In this document: positions 46,109 through 54,387 of the stretch, piece by piece
Numbering within the stretch: position 1 is the stretch's first letter
Layout: every line of letters starts with the position of its first letter
Origin: JBAXXL01 sp038206725
GTDB lineage: Bacteria > Bacteroidota > Ignavibacteria > Kapaibacteriales > UBA2268
NCBI GenBank assembly: GCA_038206725.1
Contig: JBBRAO010000018.1
Span: 1 to 58,529 of the forward strand
Direction of reading: 5' to 3'
DNA length: 58,529 bases
Made by a program: the position numbers and the translations under genes
The notes under the pieces: model-generated
Seen by the model: only the letters and a program-made list of their open reading frames with translations
Database searches by the model: none
What the model was told of the DNA's origin: nothing

Positions 46109-46180
46109 ACTGTCTCGTTACCAAGCTCCTGCTTGGTAACGCTTTTTTATCCCATCAAGGATTGAATATCGGTAGAAAAA
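46109..46180 (+). repeat. Dispersed repeat: GTTACCAAGC hairpin plus GTAGAAAA tail, copy 2
   Basis: GTTACCAAGC (46117-46126) and GCTTGGTAAC (46131-46140) form a 10-base hairpin with loop TCCT, then 30 bases later ATTGAATATCGGTAGAAAAA. The whole block is nearly the same at 48018-48086. A relative of the hairpin is at 58293-58316 and of the tail at 4725-4750. With T6 after the stem it could also stop transcription of the TonB receptor gene. Confidence 0.85.
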
Positions 46181-46259
46181 TATGAATTGTGATAATCGGC
46201 ACAAGGTTCGTTGTTTCTAAATAAATAATTCACAATATAAATTAATTCTTATTCATTTC

Positions 46260-46291
46260 TTTGGCGGATTACATTTATTCTGTTATTTTTG
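46260..46291 (+). promoter_or_regulatory. pckA promoter: TTTG - 20 bases - TATTTTTG
   Basis: TTTG at 46260-46263 and TATTTTTG at 46284-46291, both matching the Bacteroidota consensus with normal spacing, 32 bases before the pckA ATG. Confidence 0.75.
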
Positions 46292-46322
46292 CTTTTTAAT
46301 TTTTACATATCTGTAGGATTTT

Positions 46323-47942
46323 ATGAAAGCACGTTTAGATCTATCGAAGTACGGTATCCAATCTTATGATCATATTTATTATAACCTTTCTTATGATGAG
46401 TTATACAAGCACGAAACCAACCCTGAGTTAGAAGGCTTCGAAAAAGCATATTTGACCCAAAACGGTGCTTTATCGGTCGATACCGGTATTTTTACCGGAC
46501 GTTCTCCTAAGGATAAATATATAGTTGAGGAAGAAACCTCGAAAGGCAATATTTGGTGGAAAAATTCACGCCGAACAGCCTCGGACAACAAACCGATTTC
46601 CAAGGATACTTGGAATGATTTGCGCGCAACCGCCGCTGAAGAATTGACCGGCAAGAAGTTATACGTTCAAGACGGCTATTGCGGTGCCAACGAGGACACA
46701 CGTATTAAAATCCGTTTCGTATGCGAAGTTGCTTGGCAGGCGCATTTTGTAAAAAATATGTTCATTCGTCCAACGGATGAAGAATTGGAAAACTTTGAAC
46801 CTGATTTCATAGTCCTTAACGCCGCAAAAACTACCAACCAAAAATGGAAAGAACACGGATTGAACAGCGAAGTATTCGTTGCTTTCAATTTGAAAGAGCG
46901 TATGGCTGTAATCGGAGGTTCTTGGTACGGCGGTGAAATGAAAAAAGGTATATTCTCGATAATGAATTACTACCTACCGTTACAAAATATTGCCGCAATG
47001 CATTGCTCAGCAAACGTTGGCGTCAACGGTGAAACCGCTATATTTTTTGGTTTGTCCGGCACAGGCAAAACAACATTGTCCGCCGACCCGAACCGCGCTT
47101 TGATAGGCGACGACGAGCACGGTTGGGACGACGCCGGAATATTTAATTTCGAAGGCGGATGCTATGCGAAATGTATAAACTTGGACCCTGAAAAAGAACC
47201 CGATATATATCAAGCCATCACTCGGGACGCGCTTTTAGAGAATCTTGTAATAAAAGAAGACGGCGCGATAGATTTCGACGACGTTTCGAAAACCAAAAAC
47301 ACACGCGTATCGTACCCGATATATCACATTCATAACATAGTGAAACCTGTTTCAAAAGCGGGTCCGGCTAAAAACGTGATTTTCCTAACAGCCGATGCTT
47401 TCGGTGTTTTGCCGCCGGTTTCGAGATTGACACACGACCAAACGAAATACCACTTTATATCAGGTTATACAGCCAAAGTTGCCGGTACAGAACTCGGTAT
47501 CGTAAAACCTGTTCCATCATTTTCAGCTTGCTTCGGTGCGGCATTTCTATTGTTAGACCCGATAGTTTATGCTCACGAATTAATCAGAAAAATGGAAATG
47601 TACAACTCTAAAGCTTGGTTGGTGAATACCGGTTGGATTGGCGGTGAATACGGTGTAGGTAAGCGCATCAGTTTAAAGGTTACACGTCAGATAATTAACG
47701 AGATATTGAATGGCGGATTGGACGACGTAGAATACGAAAACCTGCCGATTTTCAATTTAGCAGTACCAAAAAACTGTCCCGGTGTGGAATCCGATATACT
47801 CAATCCGCGCAATCTTTGGGCGGATGGAAACGATTGGGATAAAGCCGCTTTGGATTTGGGAACCAAATTCGTAACAAACTTCGGTCAATTTACAGATAAC
47901 GACGACACTGCATCTTTGATTCCGGCAGGACCAAGAATCTAA
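46323..47942 (+). CDS. pckA: Phosphoenolpyruvate carboxykinase (ATP)
   Basis: Converts oxaloacetate and ATP to PEP, CO2 and ADP, the entry to gluconeogenesis; in some anaerobes it runs in the carboxylating direction. 539 residues, typical of the ATP type. Signatures: GRSPKDKYIVEE near the N-terminus; MHCSANVGVNGETAIFFGLS, then the kinase P-loop GLSGTGKTTLSADP; and the metal/substrate site LIGDDEHGWDD. The C-terminal NTGWIGGEYGVGKRI is also characteristic. The codon pattern is strong, as for a highly expressed gene. Single-gene unit with its own promoter (46260-46291) and terminator (47977-48017). Confidence 0.97.
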   Translation: MKARLDLSKYGIQSYDHIYYNLSYDELYKHETNPELEGFEKAYLTQNGALSVDTGIFTGRSPKDKYIVEEETSKGNIWWKNSRRTASDNKPISKDTWNDLRATAAEELTGKKLYVQDGYCGANEDTRIKIRFVCEVAWQAHFVKNMFIRPTDEELENFEPDFIVLNAAKTTNQKWKEHGLNSEVFVAFNLKERMAVIGGSWYGGEMKKGIFSIMNYYLPLQNIAAMHCSANVGVNGETAIFFGLSGTGKTTLSADPNRALIGDDEHGWDDAGIFNFEGGCYAKCINLDPEKEPDIYQAITRDALLENLVIKEDGAIDFDDVSKTKNTRVSYPIYHIHNIVKPVSKAGPAKNVIFLTADAFGVLPPVSRLTHDQTKYHFISGYTAKVAGTELGIVKPVPSFSACFGAAFLLLDPIVYAHELIRKMEMYNSKAWLVNTGWIGGEYGVGKRISLKVTRQIINEILNGGLDDVEYENLPIFNLAVPKNCPGVESDILNPRNLWADGNDWDKAALDLGTKFVTNFGQFTDNDDTASLIPAGPRI

Positions 47943-47976
47943 AATAATTGTCAATTATTAATGTTAAGAAGAATTT

Positions 47977-48017
47977 ACTCATCCGATGAACGGGAAGTCA
48001 TCGGATGAGTTTTTTTC
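47977..48017 (+). terminator. Terminator of pckA
   Basis: ACTCATCCGATGA (47977-47989) pairs with TCATCGGATGAGT (47998-48010), a perfect 13-base stem, then TTTTTT. The same stem core occurs at 42404 and 22722. Confidence 0.92.
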
Positions 48018-48086
48018 TGTCTCGTTACCAAGCTCCTGCTTGGTAACGTTATTTATCACGTCAGGGATTCGATATCGGTAGAAAAA
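48018..48086 (+). repeat. Dispersed repeat: GTTACCAAGC hairpin plus GTAGAAAA tail, copy 3
   Basis: CTGTCTCGTTACCAAGC, the identical 10-base-stem hairpin (48024-48047), then TCAGGGATTCGATATCGG and TAGAAAAAA. Closely matches 46109-46180. It starts directly after the pckA terminator's T-run. Confidence 0.85.
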
Positions 48087-48101
48087 ACGGAATGTGCGAA
48101 A

Positions 48102-48153
48102 AAACCTTATTTTATATTCTTACCTTAGTATGGGAAATAAGGTTTTTCAGATT
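48102..48153. repeat. Palindromic repeat AAACCTTATTT...AAATAAGGTTTTTC, uninterrupted copy; likely 3' end of the gap operon
   Basis: A 13-base stem (AAAACCTTATTT region with AAATAAGGTTTT) enclosing about 20 bases. Read on the minus strand it lies just past the fRMsr stop and ends in T-rich sequence, so it probably ends that transcript. Same element as 27684-27840 without the insertion. Confidence 0.75.
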
Positions 48154-48157
48154 TCTC

Positions 48158-48628
48158 TTATTTGTAGTATTCTCTGATTTTCTCCATATCGCTAGAAATA
48201 ATCAGCTTTTCGACGAGGTATTCGAGCAAAGCTTTGTCTTCTTCTGTAAACATATTTAGTGTTGGGCTGTCTATATCGAGCAAACCAACGAATAATCCAT
48301 TTACTTTGAGCGGTATGCAGATTTCGGATTGCGAAATGCAATCGCAGACAATGTGACCCTCGAATAACGCCACATTCGGCACAATTACCGATTCTTCTTT
48401 TCCAGCGGTGTATCCGCAAACGCCATCACCCATTTTAATCCGGCGTCTTGCGGGCTTACCTTGGAACGGACCTAATATCAAATCGCCCTCGGACAGCATA
48501 TAAAAACCTACCCAATTTACATTGGGTAGGCTGTTAAATAATACTGCGGAGAAATTAGATGCGTTCATTATAAAATCGCGCTCACCTGTGAGCCATTTAT
48601 CTAATTCGCTTCTTATATTTTCGTACAT
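48158..48628 (-). CDS. msrC: GAF-domain free methionine-R-sulfoxide reductase (fRMsr)
   Basis: Reduces free methionine-(R)-sulfoxide. A single GAF domain of 156 residues with the family signature NWVGFYMLSEGDLILGPFQG, KMGDGVCGYTAG and VALFEGHIVCDCISQSE. The catalytic cysteines at the GVCG and HIxCD positions are present (C71, C95, 24 apart as expected). The third conserved Cys, expected in KPAC, is Arg (KPARRR, residue 61); C97 or C104 might resolve the disulfide instead. Third gene of a gap-pgk-fRMsr unit, 16 bases after pgk, an unusual place for a repair enzyme. Confidence 0.88.
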   Translation of the reverse strand: MYENIRSELDKWLTGERDFIMNASNFSAVLFNSLPNVNWVGFYMLSEGDLILGPFQGKPARRRIKMGDGVCGYTAGKEESVIVPNVALFEGHIVCDCISQSEICIPLKVNGLFVGLLDIDSPTLNMFTEEDKALLEYLVEKLIISSDMEKIREYYK

Positions 48629-48644
48629 AAAATTCTTATTAATA

Positions 48645-49835
48645 TTAACATTCCAAAGCGGCTATTCCCGGAAGAACCTTGCCTTCCAAGAATTCAAGCG
48701 AAGCCCCACCGCCGGTTGAAATGTGAGAAATCTTGTTTTCATAGTTCAATTGTTGTATAGCTCGAGCAGAATCTCCCCCACCGACTATAGAAAGACCTCC
48801 ATTCGAAGTACATTTTGCTAAAGCGTGTGCCAAAGCTAAAGTACCGCGGGCGAAATTTGGGAATTCAAAAACCCCCATAGGTCCATTCCATAATACTGTT
48901 TTCGATGTTAAAATTACTCGCGAGAATGTGCGTATCGTTTCTTCACCGATATCCAAGCCCATCATATTCGGATCCATATCGCGTCTGTTTACTGTTCTTC
49001 TGAAGGCGTCGTTAGCGAATTTATCGGCTTCCACCACATCGGTCGGCAGATAAAACTTAATATCGTTCTTGCGGGCTTCTTCCATTATCTCACGGGCTAA
49101 TGTAATCTTATCCGTTTCAACCAAGGATTTTCCAATTTCGTAGCCCCTTGCTTTGAAAAACGTAAACATCATACCGCCACCGATTAAGATATTATCGCAT
49201 TTTGTAAATAAATTACGAATGATATCAATTTTACCGGTTATTTTCGACCCGCCGATAATTGCAGTGAATGGATGTTCCGGATGGCTTAAGGCTTTCCCTA
49301 ATATCCTCACTTCTTTTAGAACAAGCAATCCTGCATATTTATCGTTTGGAAAGAATTGTGCTATAGCGTCGGTAGTAGCGTGCGCTCTGTGAAGAGTCCC
49401 AAAAGCGTTGTTGCAATAAATATCGCCGAATTTGGAGATTTTACGGGCAAATTCTACATCGTCGTTAGTTTCTTCTTTATAATAGCGGACATTTTCCAAA
49501 AATATTATTTGATCGGGCTTCACATTTTTAACCGCTTCTTCTACTTTGGGACCAATGCAATCGTCAACGAAAATGGTACAATAACCAATCGCGTTGAAGT
49601 AATCAGCAACAGGACGCAATGAAAAAGCAGGATCTAAATTATCCTTTGGTCTTCCCAAATGCGACATCAAAATTGGAATCCCACCTTTTTTTAGGATTAA
49701 ATCAATAGTGGGCAAGGAATCATTGATTTTAGTAAAACTCCTGATGGTGCCATCGGCATCAATAGGTATATTGAAGTCGCTTCTTACTAAAACTTTTTTT
49801 CCTTCAAGCTCTGCATTAGCTATTGATTTTATCAT
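48645..49835 (-). CDS. pgk: Phosphoglycerate kinase
   Basis: Glycolytic and gluconeogenic enzyme that transfers phosphate between 1,3-bisphosphoglycerate and ADP. 396 residues. N-terminal domain: VLVRSDFNIPID, SHLGRPKD and the substrate-site RAHATTDAI. C-terminal nucleotide domain: GGSKITGKIDII, LIGGGMMFTFFKA, WNGPMGVFEFPNFARGT and the GGGDSARAI phosphate-binding loop. Near the C-terminus STGGGASLEFLEG matches the family. 16 bases downstream of gap. AGAGG six bases before the ATG is a good ribosome site. Confidence 0.97.
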   Translation of the reverse strand: MIKSIANAELEGKKVLVRSDFNIPIDADGTIRSFTKINDSLPTIDLILKKGGIPILMSHLGRPKDNLDPAFSLRPVADYFNAIGYCTIFVDDCIGPKVEEAVKNVKPDQIIFLENVRYYKEETNDDVEFARKISKFGDIYCNNAFGTLHRAHATTDAIAQFFPNDKYAGLLVLKEVRILGKALSHPEHPFTAIIGGSKITGKIDIIRNLFTKCDNILIGGGMMFTFFKARGYEIGKSLVETDKITLAREIMEEARKNDIKFYLPTDVVEADKFANDAFRRTVNRRDMDPNMMGLDIGEETIRTFSRVILTSKTVLWNGPMGVFEFPNFARGTLALAHALAKCTSNGGLSIVGGGDSARAIQQLNYENKISHISTGGGASLEFLEGKVLPGIAALEC

Positions 49836-49851
49836 ATTTGACCTCTTTAAA

Positions 49852-50856
49852 TTATATCATTGAACCAAGTTTTTCAATCAAATCGCAAGTACGGTTTGAA
49901 TATCCATATTCGTTATCGTACCAACCAACTATTTTAACTAAATTTCCAAGTCCCGATGTAAGTCCGGAATCAAATATACAAGAATGACTGTTGCCCAATA
50001 TATCCGTCGAAACTAATGGCTCTTCGGAGTATTCTAAAATTGGTTTTAATCTGCACGATTCAGAAGCGGCTTTCATTGCGGCGTTTATCTCTGCCGGTGA
50101 AACGGATTTCTTTAATAATACAGTCAAATCAGTTAATGAACCATCAGCAACAGGTACTCTTACGGAATAACCGTTAAGCTTACCCGCTAATTCCGGAATA
50201 ACTAAACCAACCGCTTTCGCGGCACCAGTTGAAGTTGGTATTGTATTGATAGCCGCACTACGTGCACGACGTAAATCGCTATGTGGTAAATCCAAAATTC
50301 TTTGGTCATTGGTGTAAGCGTGAATTGTTACCATAAGACCTGATTCGACACCAAAGTTATCGTTTAAAACTTTAACCATAGGTGCTAAACAGTTGGTTGT
50401 ACAAGACGCGTTCGATATATATTGTTCCTTGCCGGTTAAAATATCTTCGTTTACACCTAATACTATGGTGGCGTCAATTTCTCCTTTTGCCGGAGCGGAT
50501 AGAACTACTTTCTTCGCACCGCAATTAGCAACGTGCCGAGTTAAAGCTTCTCTCGTGCTATAGACTCCTGTTGATTCAAGAACTATATCAACATCTTGCC
50601 AAGGAATAGTATCAATATTACGCTCAGCTGAAATTGCTATACGTTTACCATTGATAATTAAGCCATTCTCGTCGGTGCTGATTTCGCCGGGAAATTTGCC
50701 GTGGACGGAGTCCCGTTTGAATAAATGGGCTAAAGTTTTCGAATCGGTAAGATCGTTTATTCCTACTATCTCTATATCGCTGTTTCTTTTAACAAACTCG
50801 CGAAGAACTAAACGGCCTATTCTGCCAAATCCATTGATAGCTAATCTGATTGCCAT
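49852..50856 (-). CDS. gap: Glyceraldehyde-3-phosphate dehydrogenase, type I
   Basis: NAD(P)-dependent conversion of glyceraldehyde 3-phosphate to 1,3-bisphosphoglycerate. 334 residues. The Rossmann motif INGFGRIGRLVLRE opens the protein; the catalytic Cys is C152 in SNASCTTNCLAP with the catalytic His about 27 residues later in VTIHAYTNDQ; the C-terminus has WYDNEYGYSNR. D36 in INDLTD at the end of strand two suggests preference for NAD. First gene of gap-pgk-fRMsr. A strong promoter lies at 50888-50918 and AAAGGA sits before the ATG. Confidence 0.97.
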   Translation of the reverse strand: MAIRLAINGFGRIGRLVLREFVKRNSDIEIVGINDLTDSKTLAHLFKRDSVHGKFPGEISTDENGLIINGKRIAISAERNIDTIPWQDVDIVLESTGVYSTREALTRHVANCGAKKVVLSAPAKGEIDATIVLGVNEDILTGKEQYISNASCTTNCLAPMVKVLNDNFGVESGLMVTIHAYTNDQRILDLPHSDLRRARSAAINTIPTSTGAAKAVGLVIPELAGKLNGYSVRVPVADGSLTDLTVLLKKSVSPAEINAAMKAASESCRLKPILEYSEEPLVSTDILGNSHSCIFDSGLTSGLGNLVKIVGWYDNEYGYSNRTCDLIEKLGSMI

Positions 50857-50887
50857 AAGTTTTTCCTTTATGAAAGAATCAAAAAAT

Positions 50888-50918
50888 CAAAATTAAGTAT
50901 ATTATTACTGCCAGCAAA
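50888..50918 (-). promoter_or_regulatory. gap operon promoter: TTTG - 19 bases - TAATTTTG
   Basis: On the minus strand TTTG (50918-50915) and TAATTTTG (50895-50888) match the Bacteroidota consensus at ideal spacing. The leader would be about 25 bases. Confidence 0.78.
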
Positions 50919-50972
50919 ATAAAACCGGTTTTTATTTAATATATTGTGAATTTTTCTTAATAATTAATTCAT

Positions 50973-51845
50973 CTAAGAACATATCATTCTATATGCTTCA
51001 TTGTAAGTTGATAACACTTTCGATAAAATTGTTTCCGGTAAAACCGGCGGTGGTGGTGTTTTATCCCAATCCAATGTTTCTAAGTAATCCCTTAGCACCT
51101 GTTTATCGAATTGATTTTGTGATTGTCCGGTTTTGTAATCGGCTTTCAACCAAAATCTAGATGAATCGGGTGTGAGTGCCTCATCAATTAAAATCACTTC
51201 GCCTGACTCGTCGATACCGAATTCAAATTTTGTGTCCGCCAAAATAATCCCGCGCTTCTCCAAATATTCAGCACCAAACTTATATAATTCAATGGCTATT
51301 TTTTGTAGTTTTTTAGCCATATTTATTCCTAATATTTCAGCACACTTTTCAAAATCAATGTTTATATCGTGACCACTTTCTTCTTTTGTCGAAGGTGTGA
51401 AAATCGGTTCATCCAATTTCGCGCACTCTAAAAGACCCAGTTTTATCGGAATTCCATTAATAGTATTCGATTTTTGATATTCTTTCCACGCTGATCCTGC
51501 TATGTAACCGCGGACGACAAACTCTATCGGTAGCGGTGAGCATTTTTTCACAATCATCGAACGTCCATCCAGATAATCAGCATATTTTTTGCAGTTTTCA
51601 GGATATTCTTCCACTTTATTACTTATAAAATGATTCCCGATTATGGCTTTCGTTTTCTCGAACCACAACACCGATATCCTGCTCAGTATTTTTCCTTTGT
51701 CCGGCACCGATTCGTTCATTATAACATCGAACGCGGAAATTCTATCGCTTGCCACGATAAGAAGTTTGTCTTCTACTTCATATACCTCGCGAACTTTTCC
51801 GGAGCGCAATAGTTTTAAATCAGATAGTTCTTGATTGTTTTTCAT
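50973..51845 (-). CDS. purC: Phosphoribosylaminoimidazole-succinocarboxamide synthase (SAICAR synthetase)
   Basis: Joins CAIR and aspartate with ATP in purine synthesis. 290 residues, the longer form of the family. Signatures: LLRSGKVREVYEVEDKLLIV with the GK(V/T)R phosphate loop, DRISAFDVIMNE, PIEFVVRGYIAGSAWKEYQ, STKEESGHDINI and LIDEALTPDSSRFW. The C-terminal part (DKQVLRDYLETLDWDK) is typical of the eukaryote-like/Bacteroidota form. It begins 11 bases after the pseudouridine synthase gene, so the pair is cotranscribed; the pairing has no metabolic logic. Confidence 0.96.
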   Translation of the reverse strand: MKNNQELSDLKLLRSGKVREVYEVEDKLLIVASDRISAFDVIMNESVPDKGKILSRISVLWFEKTKAIIGNHFISNKVEEYPENCKKYADYLDGRSMIVKKCSPLPIEFVVRGYIAGSAWKEYQKSNTINGIPIKLGLLECAKLDEPIFTPSTKEESGHDINIDFEKCAEILGINMAKKLQKIAIELYKFGAEYLEKRGIILADTKFEFGIDESGEVILIDEALTPDSSRFWLKADYKTGQSQNQFDKQVLRDYLETLDWDKTPPPPVLPETILSKVLSTYNEAYRMICS

Positions 51846-51856
51846 TTATACCTCAT

Positions 51857-53005
51857 TTATATTAATTCATTAAAATCTACTTCAGTGTTTATTTCTACCT
51901 GTCTAAGAATTTTTATCGCCGCTCTGAAATCTTCAGGTAAAGCGGAATCAAATTCCATTGGGTGACAAATTTTTGGATGTACAAATCCTAAAGTTTTGGC
52001 GTGGAGCATTTGTCGCGTTGCCACTTCTAACAATTGTTTTGCGGCGGTTCTTATTTCAGGAATATTACTACCGTAAGCAATTTTTGCTCCGCCGTAATCT
52101 TTATCACCTATCAATGGGTGATGATTTTCCGAAAAATGCACACGAATCTGGTGTGTTCTTCCGGTATGCAATTTAATCTTTAACAACGCCGCAAACTCGT
52201 ATTGTTCTATAACTTGCCAATCTGTAACAGCATACTTGCCGCCTCTTCTTACAATGGCATAAGTTTTCCTGTTCTTGGGGTTTATCCCAATATCTCCGGT
52301 ATATGTACCACTTTTTTGTTTGAATTTTCCCCAAGCCAAAGCGTAATATTCACGATGTGTTGTACGAGCCGCGAATTGCTCCTGCAGTTTAGAAAGCACT
52401 TCATTGGTTTTAGCTACTACCAGTATTCCGGAAGTATCTTTGTCGATTCTGTGGACAATGCCCGGACGAACAACGTCGTTGGTCATTATTTTCAGCTCGA
52501 CATCCTCTTCTGTTATTTCATCTTCGTCATCGTCATCGAAATTCAATTCCAACGGATGGCGCACTCCAAAATGATATAATAGAGCATTAACCATTGTACC
52601 GTATCTGTTTCCGAAACCCGGATGCACAACCATACCCGCGGGTTTATTGACAATCAACAACCACTCGTCTTCAAAAAGAATTTGGAGCGGAATGTTTTCG
52701 GGTCTTAATGTGAGCGGTGGAGCTTTCAAAACGGTGCATTTAATTTTGTCACCCGGACGAATTCTATAATTCGCCTTCATCAATACTTCGCCGTTCAATT
52801 CTATTCTGCCGGCATCCATTGTTTTTTGAACACGGGTGCGGGTGGAATTTTCGATAGCTTGAGTTAAAAACTTGTCTATACGTACCGATTTGAACCCATC
52901 TGTGATATCAAATTGATATACAGTTTCTATGAATTCGGGGTATTGCTCGTCTGTTTTCAGATCGTTAAGCTCGATTGTTTTATTTGTTGATAATCTTATT
53001 GACAT
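51857..53005 (-). CDS. rluD: RluA-family 23S rRNA pseudouridine synthase (RluD-like)
   Basis: Isomerises uridines in large-subunit rRNA. 382 residues. N-terminal S4 RNA-binding domain (about 38-90: SVRIDKFLTQAIENSTRTRV, RIELNGEVLMKANYRIRPGD), then the catalytic domain with LLIVNKPAGMVVHPG and RPGIVHRIDKDTSGI, where D188 is the catalytic Asp, and LHTGRTHQIRVHF near the C-terminus. RluD is the best guess for position specificity. Odd: a very acidic insert at about 155-172 (NFDDDDEDEITEEDVE) between the first catalytic-domain strand and the active-site loop. Upstream gene of purC by 11 bases. Confidence 0.92.
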   Translation of the reverse strand: MSIRLSTNKTIELNDLKTDEQYPEFIETVYQFDITDGFKSVRIDKFLTQAIENSTRTRVQKTMDAGRIELNGEVLMKANYRIRPGDKIKCTVLKAPPLTLRPENIPLQILFEDEWLLIVNKPAGMVVHPGFGNRYGTMVNALLYHFGVRHPLELNFDDDDEDEITEEDVELKIMTNDVVRPGIVHRIDKDTSGILVVAKTNEVLSKLQEQFAARTTHREYYALAWGKFKQKSGTYTGDIGINPKNRKTYAIVRRGGKYAVTDWQVIEQYEFAALLKIKLHTGRTHQIRVHFSENHHPLIGDKDYGGAKIAYGSNIPEIRTAAKQLLEVATRQMLHAKTLGFVHPKICHPMEFDSALPEDFRAAIKILRQVEINTEVDFNELI

Positions 53006-53091
53006 TATTAATTGCGTTTTTGGTAAAAAAAACTATGTAAATTTAAGATTTTTTTTTATATTAGTTTTTTTTATTTGGGTAAATTACAAAA

Positions 53092-54372
53092 ATGAGCAAT
53101 ACATATTTCGGCGCCAACTACGCTTTTCAATTAAATACACAGAAAATCATTGAAGAATTGACCAAAGGTGATATCAAAGATGACTTCGAATTCCTCAAGA
53201 AAATAGTCAGCGAACTCCAACAAAATGAAGCGTTTGACATAAGCGGAGGACGGATTTGGAAGCTTCTTCCGGAAAAGAAATCTTATGCGTTGGTATTCCA
53301 ACACGGACAGGTGCAAGAAATTCCGGAAAATTATCAAGTTCTTGTGGAAAGTGATCCAAAATTGTTTGAACTAACAGCTCAACATACCTTGATAGCTCAG
53401 GAAGAAGACCCTGTTTTGCGAAACAAGGGAATATTTATTTACTCTATGGCAGGAGTAGGCGGATACCAAAAAGTTAACGGAAAAAAATATTTCCGATATA
53501 TTTTGGGTTTCAATGCAATGGAAATCACCCAAGAATTTTACACTACCCTTGGTATCATAAGTTCATTTATTTCAATTAAACTCAATGAATTTTATGAAGA
53601 GCAGTTGCAAAAAAGATTACAAAAAGATATTTTCACAGCTTCGACAATTCAAAAAAATCTATTCCCTGACCATAAAATTGACTTTGCCGATTATAAAATT
53701 TTCGGTACCTGTATTCAAAGTGGAGGCGATTCCAATGTCGGTGGCGATTATTTCGATTATTTTCATAATTTAGAGCGCGAGGAAGACCGATTGGGAATAC
53801 TAATAGCCGATGCGGCAAGCAGTGGTTTGCCGGCGGCGGTGCAAGCGGTATTTTTGTCGGGTGCTGTTAAAATGGCACAGGTTTTTTCTCCCAAAATTTC
53901 AACAATGGTTTCGCGATTGAACACTTTGGTGTTCGATGCTTTCCCTTCCGAAAGACCGGTTTCTATGCTTTACTGCGAATTCACATTAAGCTCCAATCGC
54001 TTAGTTCAATATGCTAATGCGGGCCACGTGGCTCCAATCCACTATAGACCAAGCGAAAATCAATTCCAATTTCTAGAACCTACCGGTGGATTGCTCGGAA
54101 TTTTACGAAACCAAAAATATGTAGTTGAAAACGTACGAATGCTTCCGGGCGATATTTTAGTTCTCTACTCCGACGGAATTACAGAGGCGTTTAATAGTGA
54201 AGGAAAATTATTCGGAAGAAATAGATTACAGGAAATTATTAAAACAAATTGTTGTAGCACACCCGAGCAAATAGTTTACAAAATAATAGAAGAAGTTGAA
54301 AAATTTGCCGCTCCGGGTCAATATGTGGACGATAAAACCTTAATCGTGGTAAAACGTCTTGAAGCTAACTAA
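53092..54372 (+). CDS. PP2C-type serine/threonine phosphatase (SpoIIE/RsbU family) with N-terminal sensor region
   Basis: 426 residues, cytosolic. The N-terminal half (about 1-180) looks like a GAF-like sensory domain ending in a helix. The C-terminal half is a SpoIIE domain with VGGDYFDYFHN, LGILIADAASSGLPAAVQAV (metal-binding Asp, with the usual GH reading SSG), ANAGHVAPIHYRP, LLGIL, DILVLYSDGITEAFN and QYVDDKTLIVV. Such enzymes dephosphorylate anti-sigma-factor antagonists or related STAS proteins in stress signalling. No STAS or anti-sigma gene is next to it. mlaE starts 15 bases after the stop, so they share a transcript. Confidence 0.9.
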   Translation: MSNTYFGANYAFQLNTQKIIEELTKGDIKDDFEFLKKIVSELQQNEAFDISGGRIWKLLPEKKSYALVFQHGQVQEIPENYQVLVESDPKLFELTAQHTLIAQEEDPVLRNKGIFIYSMAGVGGYQKVNGKKYFRYILGFNAMEITQEFYTTLGIISSFISIKLNEFYEEQLQKRLQKDIFTASTIQKNLFPDHKIDFADYKIFGTCIQSGGDSNVGGDYFDYFHNLEREEDRLGILIADAASSGLPAAVQAVFLSGAVKMAQVFSPKISTMVSRLNTLVFDAFPSERPVSMLYCEFTLSSNRLVQYANAGHVAPIHYRPSENQFQFLEPTGGLLGILRNQKYVVENVRMLPGDILVLYSDGITEAFNSEGKLFGRNRLQEIIKTNCCSTPEQIVYKIIEEVEKFAAPGQYVDDKTLIVVKRLEAN

Positions 54373-54387
54373 ATTATTGGAAACAAA

